Counted from the first letter of the stretch, positions 1-8,681 are shown. The stretch: 45,954 bases of DNA from Promethearchaeota archaeon (GCA_013375475.1 JABXKD010000023.1:1-45954); one strand, 5' to 3'. Notes: a model not told the origin generated them from the sequence alone. Made by a program: numbers and translations.

Positions 1-336
1 AATAATTTGTGCCATTTTACATTTTCATCTTAAGAATCATTGATATATTCACTAAGAATTTATCAAATTTAAACATTTATAGGTAAGAAGAAGACAATTA
101 AAGTCATTTGAGAGTATGTAGAAAACGACAATTCATTACATTCCGAGTGTGTGGCATTCGAAAGAGGAGCTCGAGGTTCAGGCTTAGAGTGAGTATATTT
201 CGAATTAGCTTTGAATCTTTTTAAGTTTTGTCCCAATTTTCTGTGCAATTTGGATGGAAAGGTAAATTCAGTGTCTGATTTCCATGAAAATTTCCTTGAA
301 AAAATTAAAAAAGAGAGTTAGATTTCAATAAATTCT
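1..336. other. 5' gene-free stretch
   Basis: I see no open frame with a recognisable product and no tRNA-like T-arm in this AT-rich stretch. A slightly more GC-rich patch near 145-185 has no clear fold. It may hold the 3' flank of the leftward hydrolase gene and the flank of a gene outside the window. Confidence 0.4.
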
Positions 337-1446
337 TCAAAACCAAGTTTTGGTTCTTCCGGTTTTATATTTATAAATGATTATTGTTGATAAGACAGCA
401 ATAATTGTGAATAGTATGAGAAGTGGATAACTTGGTATTATAGTTATAGGATCATCTATAAAGAGCGATGATATGCGAATTTCTTTAAAATATATCCCAT
501 TTTCCTCTATTACATTTTCCCCTCCCGGATGGACGCTAGCAAGTTCTTCTCCAAGATTAAAAGTAAAACTTTGATTAAAATTGTGGTTAAAGAAAAGATG
601 ACAATTCAGATTGACGGGATCAAATATATTACTATATTTTGTTGCATAATCACCTTCCATATGTACAGCATCTAAAACTTCTCTACAAGCATCAACTGTA
701 AGATTTTCCTCACTTGTTATGTCTTCAAGCATATTACATGCTGTGGTATAACGAATACATGGATAATCACCATTGTCATAATTTGCGAGGTTAAAATTAG
801 TAGACACTAAGTAATGAGAGCTAACTTTCCGTGTAAAATTAAATTCTCCCTCTGGACCAACGCTTACTACCACTGCGTCCCCTGAAGCGTCTGCTGCATG
901 AACTTGACAGCCCCAAGAATCACCTAAATAATGAGAAAGGAACCAATCAATAACCTCACTTACATTCTTACATTCCATCAGAATCTGCGCTGCCAAACTC
1001 ATATATTTCGGTTCTAGCTCAGGATGAGGATTCAAGTATACTGTCGGCAGTCCATTTCCATCTAAACATAACCCTTGATCATTCATCCCTCCCTGTATAT
1101 GTCCATCAGCAGGATCATTATTATATTTAAATCCAAAACCAACACCTCCATAAGTAGTTAAATGTCCATATGGAGTAGTAATTTCTTGAGAAGGTGCGAG
1201 CCACATATATGTTCCTGTTAAACGATAATCCTCATTATTACCAAAAAAAACCTTATTACTATAATTTACCGAAAATATGGTACAAGAATTAGGAACAATT
1301 GTATTCTGAGGAATATACGACTGTTTTACACATGTTGTGAAAGGTAGATTAGGTGTGATCAAGTATAGTAGAAATATCAGAGTAATACTTACAGGTAATA
1401 TTCTTAAGTAGTTAAGACTTTTTGATTCAAATACTTGTACTTTCAT
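337..1446 (-). CDS. Membrane-anchored Ntn-hydrolase-like (linear amide hydrolase) protein
   Basis: The 369-residue product starts with a hydrophobic segment (about residues 14-31) and ends with a second one (about 338-360) followed by a short basic tail, so the catalytic domain probably sits outside the membrane between two anchors or after a cleaved signal. The middle resembles the choloylglycine hydrolase / acyl-CoA:6-APA acyltransferase / carcinine hydrolase type of Ntn hydrolase. It has a candidate nucleophile Cys55 in SCTIF, a GNNEDY motif about 15 residues later, then Gly-rich strands and a GMNDQGL segment typical of this fold. Ntn hydrolases use an N-terminal nucleophile, so Cys55 would have to be exposed by cleavage after Ser54. 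The substrate cannot be read from sequence. Fold family is fairly sure and specificity is unknown. Confidence 0.7.
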   Translation of the reverse strand: MKVQVFESKSLNYLRILPVSITLIFLLYLITPNLPFTTCVKQSYIPQNTIVPNSCTIFSVNYSNKVFFGNNEDYRLTGTYMWLAPSQEITTPYGHLTTYGGVGFGFKYNNDPADGHIQGGMNDQGLCLDGNGLPTVYLNPHPELEPKYMSLAAQILMECKNVSEVIDWFLSHYLGDSWGCQVHAADASGDAVVVSVGPEGEFNFTRKVSSHYLVSTNFNLANYDNGDYPCIRYTTACNMLEDITSEENLTVDACREVLDAVHMEGDYATKYSNIFDPVNLNCHLFFNHNFNQSFTFNLGEELASVHPGGENVIEENGIYFKEIRISSLFIDDPITIIPSYPLLILFTIIAVLSTIIIYKYKTGRTKTWF

Positions 1447-1638
1447 AGTCTAAAAATTCTAACAATAGTATAAAAAATTTATATAGCCCATTTTTTAATC
1501 TCTTTTTGAAAATGAAATATCAAAATAATGCAATTTACTTATTCGAAAATTTATGATTTGAAGGAGTTTTTGGCTATCTATTCCATTTGAAGTGAATTTA
1601 TGGAATTGGTTCCCTTTCATTAGTTGATTATGAAAATT

Positions 1639-1706
1639 GACGCCGTTGAGCAACGGAATTCTCAACAAGCCCCCACATATGTGTTTTAGCTTATTTCATT
1701 GACGTC
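1639..1706 (-). promoter_or_regulatory. SECIS element of selD copy 1 (eukaryote-like)
   Basis: It begins one base after the selD stop codon. Read on the minus strand: GACG (1706-1703) pairs with CGTC (1642-1639). The ATGA quartet lies at 1699-1696. AATAAGC (1695-1689) pairs with GCTTGTT (1670-1664) over seven positions, including one T-G wobble, and is followed by GA at 1663-1662. The apical loop opens with TAAAA. This is the AUGA / AA / GA arrangement of the eukaryotic SECIS kink-turn. An extra small hairpin, CCGTT-GCTC-AACGG (1656-1643), sits between the 3' GA and the closing stem. The same layout recurs after the second selD copy with different stem sequences. Confidence 0.88.
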
Positions 1707-1707
1707 T

Positions 1708-2739
1708 TTATACTTTATCTATTTCAATATGATTAACTTCTTTCGATATCCTAACAAGTTCAGATTCTTTGTTATCTATAGTCCCTACAATCCAATTAGA
1801 TACGCCTTGAGTGGATAAAGCGTTAGAGAAATCGGCTACATTGCTCGGATCGAGAGCTAAAAGCATACCCCCGGCCGTTTCAGAACATAAGCAATCGTTA
1901 AAAGCATATCCATATTCCTCGGAAAGTTTCTTCGAGAGCTTAATTGAAGGAACCGTTTCAATGATCGCAGACAATCCAGAATTTTGTAGCATTTCTTTCA
2001 AGTGACCAGATAATCCGAAGCCAGTAACATCAGTCATAGCGTGAATAAAAGAGAAATCATCATAGGTGTAAATTGTTTTTACAACCCCTTGATTGGATGT
2101 AGTCATAAGGTTTATGGCTAAATTAATTGAATTATTAAGTTCACTCGATGAAAATTCTTCCAACATCTCAGGAGAATCTTTCTGTAACCTATAAGCTGCC
2201 ATAATTGCTTGTAATCCGATAGGTTTTGTTAGGATTAATTTATCTCCTTTTTTCACCCCGTATTTTCGGATTAAGTTGTTTTTATTTACAAAACCAGACG
2301 CTTCTCCACCAATAAGAGGCCATTCGCTATAAATTGTATGGCCTCCTACTATCTTAGAATTTATTTTTTGTTCCATGAACTTGTTAATTCCTCTGAGAAT
2401 TCCTTCTGCGATATGCATTGGAGTGTTTTTATTGATAGCTAAGAACACAAGCATTCCTGAAACTTCCGGAACATTCATCGCAAAGATGTCATTTGTAACA
2501 TTACATGCGGCGATTTCACCCATTGTTTCTGGTTCGTCGATGATTGGTGTAAAGATGTCTATACTTTTCACTTGAACCATGTCAGAATTTGGGACGGGAA
2601 CAATAGCAGCATCTTCGATAAATCCTTTTAAACCAGTTTTCTCCAGTAATTCTTCTAATTGATTTGCACCAAGTTTACATGATCAACCATAGATTTTAAC
2701 TTGCTTTGTCAATCGATAATCCTTTTTTTCTTCTGTCAT
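1708..2739 (-). CDS. selD: Selenide, water dikinase (selenophosphate synthetase), selenocysteine-containing, copy 1
   Basis: The enzyme makes selenophosphate from selenide and ATP, the selenium donor for selenocysteine synthesis. The full reading frame is 343 codons, close to the usual length of about 345, and contains one in-frame TGA at 2685-2683, codon 19. Around it the protein reads YGUSCKLG, matching the catalytic Cys/Sec-x-Cys-Lys motif of SelD (Cys17 and Lys20 in E. coli). A call that stops at TGA would start at the internal Met at 2580 and lose the active site. The chosen ATG at 2739 follows a strong ribosome site, GTGAGGTGA. A SECIS follows the stop. The body carries AIRS-family signatures: ANVTNDIFA-like residues, GGHT, MTDVTGFGLSGHL and ETAGGMLL. 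It is a tandem paralogue of the next selD. Confidence 0.93.
2683..2685 (-). other. In-frame TGA read as selenocysteine (Sec19 of SelD copy 1)
   Basis: TGA lies between GGT and TCA-TGT-AAA, giving G-U-S-C-K. The frame is open and SelD-like on both sides, and a SECIS follows the stop codon. Both facts support recoding rather than a nonsense mutation. Confidence 0.92.
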
Positions 2740-3133
2740 TCACCTCACGTTATTTGAGATAATTGTTTTTATTTAATTCTACTATGATTGTGGTATGGAT
2801 TAAAGTTTATTTAATTTTTCGATTATATTTATTATTTTTTTCGATAAGTAATAATACTAACGACTTTAGTTTGAATTATAATATACTTGTGCTATATCCC
2901 TTTATTAATATGATTTGATTTTGAGTTTAACTAAGAAAATCTTACTCAATCTAGTTTTATGTTTAATTTCCGGTTAAAACAGAAAAAAATAGAAGATTTC
3001 CAAAATCAAAAAAAAAACTCTTTAGGAGTAACAAATACCTTCATGAATTGGTACTTAAAAGAGTGGAAACGAAAAAATTTGCATAAAACAAAAAATACAA
3101 AATAATATTATAGAAAAATAAGGTTTAATTTTT
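2740..3133. other. AT-rich intergenic region upstream of selD copy 1
   Basis: This gap of about 390 bases separates the SECIS of selD copy 2 from the start of copy 1. No coding frame is apparent. On the minus strand an A/T run around 2800-2840 (AAATATAATCG followed by AAATTAAATAAAC) could hold the TATA element of copy 1. The 13 bases before its ATG (CGTGAGGTGA plus flank) are the same as those before copy 2. Confidence 0.45.
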
Positions 3134-3204
3134 CGATGCCGTCGTGCAACGGAGCTTTCAATAGGCATTCACTTACAGCGTTTAAGCCTATATCATTAAC
3201 ATCG
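3134..3204 (-). promoter_or_regulatory. SECIS element of selD copy 2 (eukaryote-like)
   Basis: It starts on the base next to the stop codon. On the minus strand CGATG (3204-3200) pairs with CATCG (3138-3134). ATGA is at 3196-3193. ATAGGC and GCCTAT form the core helix (within 3192-3186 and 3166-3160), followed by GA at 3159-3158. The apical loop begins TTAAA. An accessory hairpin, CCGTT-GCAC-GACGG (3152-3139), sits between the GA and the basal stem. Relative to copy 1 the basal stem, the core helix and one accessory pair all change on both sides while pairing is kept, which is covariation within one window. Confidence 0.9.
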
Positions 3205-4242
3205 TTATAATTCGGTTATTTCAACATATTCAACATCTTTTGAGACGCGAACATGTTTAGGTTTATTTATATTATCGATTTCTCCTATTATCCAATTAGA
3301 AAGGTGAAACTCTTTATCGAGTCGTTCTGAGAATTCTTCAGCATTCTCGTGATCCACAGAAAGTAACATTCCACCCGCAGTTTCAGGCATTTCTAATTCG
3401 TCAAATTTGTATCCAAATTCATACGCTAATTCCTTAGTAAGTTTAAATATCGGAACTTTCTTGATAAAAGCGGATAAGTTTGAGTTTTGAAGCATCTCTT
3501 TCAAATGCCCTGAAAGTCCAAATCCAGAAACATCTGTCATTGAGTGCACAAAAGACATATCTTCATAAGAATGGATTGCTTTTACAACGCTTTGAAGCGG
3601 TATGGTCATATACTTGACAGCTAAATCTATTGAATCATCAATTTCTTCTTTAGAAAAAGCCTTTAATAGATCAGGGTTATTTTTCTGTAATCGATAAGCT
3701 GCCATAATTGCTTGATTTCCAACGGGTTTGGTTAGTATTAATGTATCCCCCTCTTTTACGTAATTCTTTTTAATTACTTTATCTTTGTGGACAAATCCAG
3801 ATGCTTCTCCCCCAATAAGGGGCCATTCTGAGTAGATAGTGTGACCACCGAGTACTTTTGAATTAATTTTATTCTCGATAAAATTTCTTATACCTACTAA
3901 TATTCCTTCTGCGATGTGCATAGGCATATTTTTTTTCATTCCGAGAAAAACAAGCATCCCTGAGATTTCTGGGACATTTAATGCGAAAACATCATTAGTT
4001 ACGTTAGCTGCGGCTATTTCACCCGTTATTTCTAGCTCGTCGATAATTGGTGTAAAGATGTCAATATTTTTTACCATCACTAAGTCTGTGTTTGGAACCG
4101 GTATTATCGCAGAATCTTCAATATCCCCCTTCAATCCCGCATTAGCCAAGAGTGTGTTTAATTTCTTGGAATCGAGTTTACAGTTTCATCCGAATAATTT
4201 CGTTTGGAGCGTTAATCGATAACTCTCTTCTTCTTGTAACAT
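3205..4242 (-). CDS. selD: Selenide, water dikinase (selenophosphate synthetase), selenocysteine-containing, copy 2
   Basis: The full frame is 345 codons with one in-frame TGA at 4188-4186 (codon 19), reading FGUNCKLD in the SelD catalytic motif. The ATG at 4242 follows the same GTGAGGTGA ribosome site as copy 1. The N-terminal pattern Y-R-L-T-x-Q-x-K-x-x-G-U-x-C-K-L is shared by both copies. The body has the AIRS-type signatures AANVTNDVFA, GGHTIYSEWPLIGGEASGF, MTDVSGFGLSGHL and ETAGGMLL. The two proteins are clearly paralogous but well diverged, so the duplication is not recent and both appear to be kept under selection with Sec. The gene is followed directly by its SECIS. Without readthrough it would be called from the internal Met at 4149. 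Confidence 0.93.
4186..4188 (-). other. In-frame TGA read as selenocysteine (Sec19 of SelD copy 2)
   Basis: TGA sits between GGA and AAC-TGT-AAA, giving G-U-N-C-K. The position in the motif is the same as in copy 1, and a SECIS lies just after the stop codon. Confidence 0.92.
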
Positions 4243-4371
4243 TCACCTCACGTATTTTATCTATCTTTAATACCTTATTTGGTTGTAAATTTAAAGATTC
4301 AAAAGTTATATTAATAATTTTCGTAATAATTTATTTATTTATTTATCTTTTCGATAAATATATAGAACTTA

Positions 4372-4387
4372 TTATCAAATTTGATAA
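4372..4387. repeat. 16-bp perfect palindrome upstream of selD copy 2
   Basis: TTATCAAATTTGATAA is a perfect dyad. It lies about 130 bases upstream of the selD copy 2 start, next to a TATA-like run (TATATATTTATC on the minus strand, about 4352-4366). The size and position suit an operator for a dimeric repressor, but no regulator is identified and AT-rich DNA produces such dyads by chance. Confidence 0.4.
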
Positions 4388-4454
4388 ATAAAATATTAGT
4401 GTAAAAGAAGATCAATCTTTTAGTTTGTTGTATTTTAGCTGGAATCCTATACTG

Positions 4455-7364
4455 CTAAGGCAATAACAAATCAATCTTCTTTGTTATTTTATGAGCGAGG
4501 TCAAAAGGATCCTTATAATAAATATCAAGATTGACTTCGTCAACTGAAGGATCAGCTAAGTTTTTTTCAATTTTATGCTTTAATTTTAAGACATAATTAA
4601 ATTTAAACACATTTCCGGGTTTTAGTTCGTTTAAATAGAGATATTTGGGGAAACTTTCTTCACGAATAAAACTAAGGTACTCAGGTGTTTTAAGCGAGAT
4701 CTGTAAATCTGAAAATAGTAGATTTGTTGGATTATTAAGTTTAAAGTTAAAAGATATTTTATTTCCAAGAGTTTTTATGTTTTTGAAAAATAGGATTTCT
4801 CTCGGCTCAATAATATCTTCTCTTCTTGGTGAAAATAGCTCATCTTTTATTATTCGAGCATTGAGTTTATTTTTATTTACAAATTTAACAACCTTTTCTT
4901 TTAAAATATTAATGTCCATGTCGATATATGAAGCGAGATTTTCTAAGTTAATAGGATTTATGACGTCAAGATAATAATTGATTTGACTCAGAACAAGCTC
5001 GTCGTTGCTTTTCTCGGTGAAGGTTTTTAATTTGTTTATTAACATATTTTTCGCTAAAATAAACTTTTTTACTGATGGTCTCGCAAAAAGATTAAACACG
5101 TTATTATCTTCGGATATTTTGCCTACTAGGTTGTCAATTTGATTTTCATATTCTTCAATGTAATTTTGAATTTGATTAGTAGTCATCTCTATAAGCTTTC
5201 TGGCATCTGAGAATTCGCCTTTCTTTAGAAGTGTCTCTAATTTTGCTTTTATATTATCAAAATTATCGTTAAATTTTTTGAGACCTTCTATTCCTTGTGT
5301 TATAATTGATTGAATATGACCTTGAAATAATACTGAAGAAAGTAAGTTTAATTTCTGAGTATCATCAGTACCATTAGAGCGTTGGAGTTCATCTACTAGT
5401 ATATCTTTTATGGATTTTATTTTCCTGTCTAAATCGCTTAGAAATTCTTGAAGTTCAATTTTAAAACCAACCCATTTACTTAGAAGAGTTTTAAAAATCT
5501 CGTTAAATTCTACATTTTTTACCAATATATCACGAATATCGTCATCTAGTTTAAACATATAATTTCGGAGCTGCGTAATTTGGGTGAATTTCTCCTCAAT
5601 TTCTTCACTTTCAGTCTTTTCTATTACTAAATCATCTAAATGACTAAGAAAGTTATAATCCTGTATATCTTCGTATTGAGCTAACAAGATACTAATGCGA
5701 TCTTCTAAAAGTTTAATTTTTGATTTTAAATTTATGGTGAATTCTTCCTTTTTCTCTTCAAACACTTCGGAAATGAAAGCTTTAATAATGCTGAGTTCGT
5801 CCATTATCGTGACTTTAGTTTCTTCCCAATCCTCAATAAGGTTAAAAGCTAACCTTTTGTATTCGAATTTATTTAATCTTTTATTAAATTTCTTTATTTT
5901 ATTTAGGATTTTACGATATATCTTATCTAGCTCTATTTCAGTTTGGTGAAATTTGAATTCTTTTATGAATTTAGACATTTTTTCCCGAAATTGAGCGGGT
6001 ATTTTTTGAAACTCCTGAATTTTTTTATGAAATATATCAAGATCTTCGTTGACTTCTTGAATTATTTCATCAATTTCTTGAAAGTTCGCTTTAATATTCT
6101 TTATTGTATAAAGAATTTCCTCAATGACATCTGGATCATTTTCAATTTTCAAATTTTTCTCCAATTCAATAAAAATCCAGACTGCAACTTTTTGACTCTC
6201 TAATATAAAACAGATATTTCGGAGTAGGATAATTGTTTTTTTTCGTTCCCGCCAATATTTTGATTCTAGAATATATAAAATCTTTGTGATCTCATTTTCA
6301 ATTTCTACTTGATACTCCTCGTAAAGGCGCTTGAAAACGAGTGCGACTCCACCTCTGACATTTTCTGATGGATTTTCAAATTCTTCAAAAATATAGTTGA
6401 AAATTTCAATAATATTACTCTGACATAGATGGTAGAGAGCGTTAATAACTGTATTTCGAAATTCAGAATCACCAGTATAGAGAGCAGTAATTAAGTTGGC
6501 CCAAATTTGATCAAAATTATTCTCTGCTATAGTTACGAGTGAATCAATAACGCGGAGTTGGATTCGATAATTATTCTCTTTTAGGAGATTTATCAACTTT
6601 GGAATAATTGGGATTATTTCAGAAGACTTTTCTTTTCCAATTTCTCCGAATAACCAAATTATTAACTCCTTAACCCGGGATTCTTCGTTGTAAAGAAGAT
6701 TTAATAGGACATAAGTTATTTTTTCTTTAGATAAAAAGTAAGTCCCAAGAATTTTTAGCAGCTCTGCTGCCGATCTTGCAACATCGTCATCTTCATCTCT
6801 TAAGTTGACGATTATGATCGATAATAATGGTTCATACTCGCGGATCTTCGTAAAATCTTGATTCAAGATTTTTTTAAGCGTTTTAATTACTTGAAGCTTA
6901 ACTTTCCAGTCGTTATCCATTAATTTCTCAGTAAACTCTTCAATAATGTTTTGTAATTCCTCTCTATCGATGTGTAAAGAGAGAATTAAATTTCCCATAA
7001 TCTTAACTGCTAAACGTCTAATAGAAGATTCTTGATCAAATAATCGTAATCTAATCTCCTGTATTAGATCAATTAGTAAATTCGGACGATACATAGTTAT
7101 TTGGTAAAGAATTTCTAATGACACTAGTCTAACCCAAGAATTAAGATCGTTTATCGTGTTAGCTAAGTTTTTAACTGTTCTTAATGAAATTGCGGGAGAT
7201 TTATCACAGATTTTATTCAACAACATTAAACTGTCATAAATTAATTCTTTATCGGAATTGGCAGGGTTTTCAATAATTTCAAAAAGTTCACCAGCTGCTT
7301 TTTCGTAGCTACCACTTAAAATCAAATCCTCAACTTTTTTTATATCTAGGTTTATACTAGTCAA
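4455..7364 (-). CDS. HEAT-repeat / coiled-coil / winged-helix / beta-sandwich scaffold protein
   Basis: This is the largest gene here (969 codons, TTG start; no ATG is available upstream before a stop). Residues about 1-440 are a row of HEAT-like helical pairs, with recurring patterns such as D.ds.vR..A and LI.lL.d.n..vr...i.aL. Residues about 440-790 are long charged helices, probably coiled coil. Residues about 795-845 look like a winged helix of the PCI type, with a pattern of the kind INLENLASYIDMDINILKEK and then a basic wing. Residues about 850-969 are rich in beta strands with alternating hydrophobics, like an Ig-type appendage. The order solenoid trunk, hinge, appendage resembles adaptin or coatomer large subunits, but homology is not established. 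It is a likely scaffold with no enzymatic motif. Confidence 0.6.
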   Translation of the reverse strand: MTSINLDIKKVEDLILSGSYEKAAGELFEIIENPANSDKELIYDSLMLLNKICDKSPAISLRTVKNLANTINDLNSWVRLVSLEILYQITMYRPNLLIDLIQEIRLRLFDQESSIRRLAVKIMGNLILSLHIDREELQNIIEEFTEKLMDNDWKVKLQVIKTLKKILNQDFTKIREYEPLLSIIIVNLRDEDDDVARSAAELLKILGTYFLSKEKITYVLLNLLYNEESRVKELIIWLFGEIGKEKSSEIIPIIPKLINLLKENNYRIQLRVIDSLVTIAENNFDQIWANLITALYTGDSEFRNTVINALYHLCQSNIIEIFNYIFEEFENPSENVRGGVALVFKRLYEEYQVEIENEITKILYILESKYWRERKKTIILLRNICFILESQKVAVWIFIELEKNLKIENDPDVIEEILYTIKNIKANFQEIDEIIQEVNEDLDIFHKKIQEFQKIPAQFREKMSKFIKEFKFHQTEIELDKIYRKILNKIKKFNKRLNKFEYKRLAFNLIEDWEETKVTIMDELSIIKAFISEVFEEKKEEFTINLKSKIKLLEDRISILLAQYEDIQDYNFLSHLDDLVIEKTESEEIEEKFTQITQLRNYMFKLDDDIRDILVKNVEFNEIFKTLLSKWVGFKIELQEFLSDLDRKIKSIKDILVDELQRSNGTDDTQKLNLLSSVLFQGHIQSIITQGIEGLKKFNDNFDNIKAKLETLLKKGEFSDARKLIEMTTNQIQNYIEEYENQIDNLVGKISEDNNVFNLFARPSVKKFILAKNMLINKLKTFTEKSNDELVLSQINYYLDVINPINLENLASYIDMDINILKEKVVKFVNKNKLNARIIKDELFSPRREDIIEPREILFFKNIKTLGNKISFNFKLNNPTNLLFSDLQISLKTPEYLSFIREESFPKYLYLNELKPGNVFKFNYVLKLKHKIEKNLADPSVDEVNLDIYYKDPFDLAHKITKKIDLLLP

Positions 7365-7523
7365 GAGTCTACAATATTGTAATTCAATTATTAATCCAAT
7401 TATCTTTTTGTTGTTGATGTTTAAAAATGTTTTTCACTATTAACATAAATTCTGTTATTTTAAAATTAATGAGAAGAAAAACAAAAAAAATGAGGTTAAT
7501 TAATTACAAATTTAGAGAGGAAT

Positions 7524-8072
7524 TCAATTATATAGCTCGATTATTGCAGTTCCGGGTGTAGAAACTCTCTCCCGATAGGTGAGATTTCCCTCTGGAACTT
7601 CCTTTGTTTTAACTAAACCCCTTTCAATGTCTTTTTCAGATATATAACCTCTTTCACCTGCCTCGAATTGCTTTACAATATTGCCTTTATTATCTTTAAT
7701 GTCTACTTTTGTGATAGTTCGTTGTTCAACATCAAAAAAAACTCTTTTTCCTTCGATCCTATTAACTATTGCTTCTGTAATGATTAGATCTCCACATCTT
7801 ACCATCCCCCGCATTTCTATGTTAACCTCTATTAATTTACCTGATTTTCCATGGTCTAAGTGATCTTCAAATAATTTAGTGATTAAGCCGGTTGAGAATA
7901 ATCCGTGTGCTATTATTCCTTTTAGTCCTGCTCGTTCAGCTACAGCATCATTAGTATGAATTGGATTAGTGTCGCCCGAGCTTTTTGCGTATTCTCTCAG
8001 TAATTCTCGAGTAACGCCCTCAAATTGATCTTTTACGACATAACCGATCTTATAATCAGAAGTTTTTGCCAT
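7524..8072 (-). CDS. MaoC-type (R)-specific enoyl-CoA hydratase / 3-hydroxyacyl dehydratase, catalytic subunit
   Basis: This is a hot-dog-fold protein of 182 codons with the hydratase-2 motif SGDTNPIHT, giving the catalytic pair Asp34 and His39, followed by AGLKGIIAHGLFSTGL, which shapes the acyl-CoA tunnel. The start is the ATG at 8072, one base after the stop of the upstream gene and preceded by AAGGAGGG. The longer frame from 8096 would overlap that gene and lacks a ribosome site. Together with the preceding hot-dog gene it makes a two-subunit enzyme like HadB with HadA/HadC, acting on 3-hydroxyacyl or enoyl thioesters. The chain length is not readable. Confidence 0.85.
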   Translation of the reverse strand: MAKTSDYKIGYVVKDQFEGVTRELLREYAKSSGDTNPIHTNDAVAERAGLKGIIAHGLFSTGLITKLFEDHLDHGKSGKLIEVNIEMRGMVRCGDLIITEAIVNRIEGKRVFFDVEQRTITKVDIKDNKGNIVKQFEAGERGYISEKDIERGLVKTKEVPEGNLTYRERVSTPGTAIIELYN

Positions 8073-8073
8073 T

Positions 8074-8574
8074 TTAATACCCTCCTTTTCTAACACCCGC
8101 AGTTATAACCACTCTACAAACGGGTTCTTCATTTTGATTTTTTACATTTACTAAGAATTTATAAAATAACATCATATTTGTCTCATTTAGCCATACATCT
8201 TCACATGAACCAGTAATAAATAATTTATCACCAGGTTTGACGTCAACGCACCCTTCCCAATTATAGATGTTCCCAGTATGTAATAATTTTCCCGGATCGA
8301 GCATTATTGCTCTCGGTTCACCATCTTGGTCTACTTGAAATCCTATGAGTAATTTGTAGACGGCTTTGATCGTGAAATGGTTGGCAAATGCATGGCAAGC
8401 CACTACGCCATCTTCTTCAGAACCTATATATTTTGGGTCTGTTATTCCATATACTTTAGCAAAACTCACTAAAGATTTATATCTAATAGTTACTTTAACA
8501 GTTCCGGGAATCTCTACTCCTTTAACATTTTTTATCAAAAATTCAGCATTACTTTTCATCTCTTCAATGTCCAT
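8074..8574 (-). CDS. FAS1-like dehydratase / MaoC N-terminal-type hot-dog subunit
   Basis: This 166-residue hot-dog protein has the helix and strand pattern of the non-catalytic MaoC partner (FAS1-like dehydratase domain): YGITDPKYIG where the active copy has D-x-N-P-x-H, then CHAFANHF and a C-terminal strand ending VCRVVITAGVRKGG. The stop lies one base before the start of the catalytic subunit, and its last codons form that gene's ribosome site, so the two are translationally coupled. A role as substrate-binding half of a heterodimeric dehydratase is inferred. Confidence 0.75.
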   Translation of the reverse strand: MDIEEMKSNAEFLIKNVKGVEIPGTVKVTIRYKSLVSFAKVYGITDPKYIGSEEDGVVACHAFANHFTIKAVYKLLIGFQVDQDGEPRAIMLDPGKLLHTGNIYNWEGCVDVKPGDKLFITGSCEDVWLNETNMMLFYKFLVNVKNQNEEPVCRVVITAGVRKGGY

Positions 8575-8681
8575 AATAATTTCACTTTACTTTTTAAAAT
8601 TAAAAATATTCGTTATATGCTTTTTAACTTTGTTTAAATTAATCTACTATTTGAGGTTATTCATAGAGGTGGAAATATTTT

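Noticed and set aside
140..190. Possible tRNA or C/D RNA in the slightly GC-rich patch
   Set aside because: No TTCRANY T-loop with a paired T-stem, and no matched C and D boxes, were found.
1708..2580. SelD copy 1 called from the internal methionine at 2580
   Set aside because: It drops the catalytic motif. The frame continues through TGA to an ATG at 2739 with a strong ribosome site, and a SECIS lies downstream.
3205..4149. SelD copy 2 called as a shorter protein or as a nonsense pseudogene
   Set aside because: TGA falls exactly at the Sec/Cys position of the family in both copies, and each is followed by a SECIS, so recoding explains it better than mutation.
7524..8096. MaoC subunit starting at 8096
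   Set aside because: It would overlap the upstream gene by 23 bases. AAGGAGGG sits at the proper distance from the ATG at 8072.
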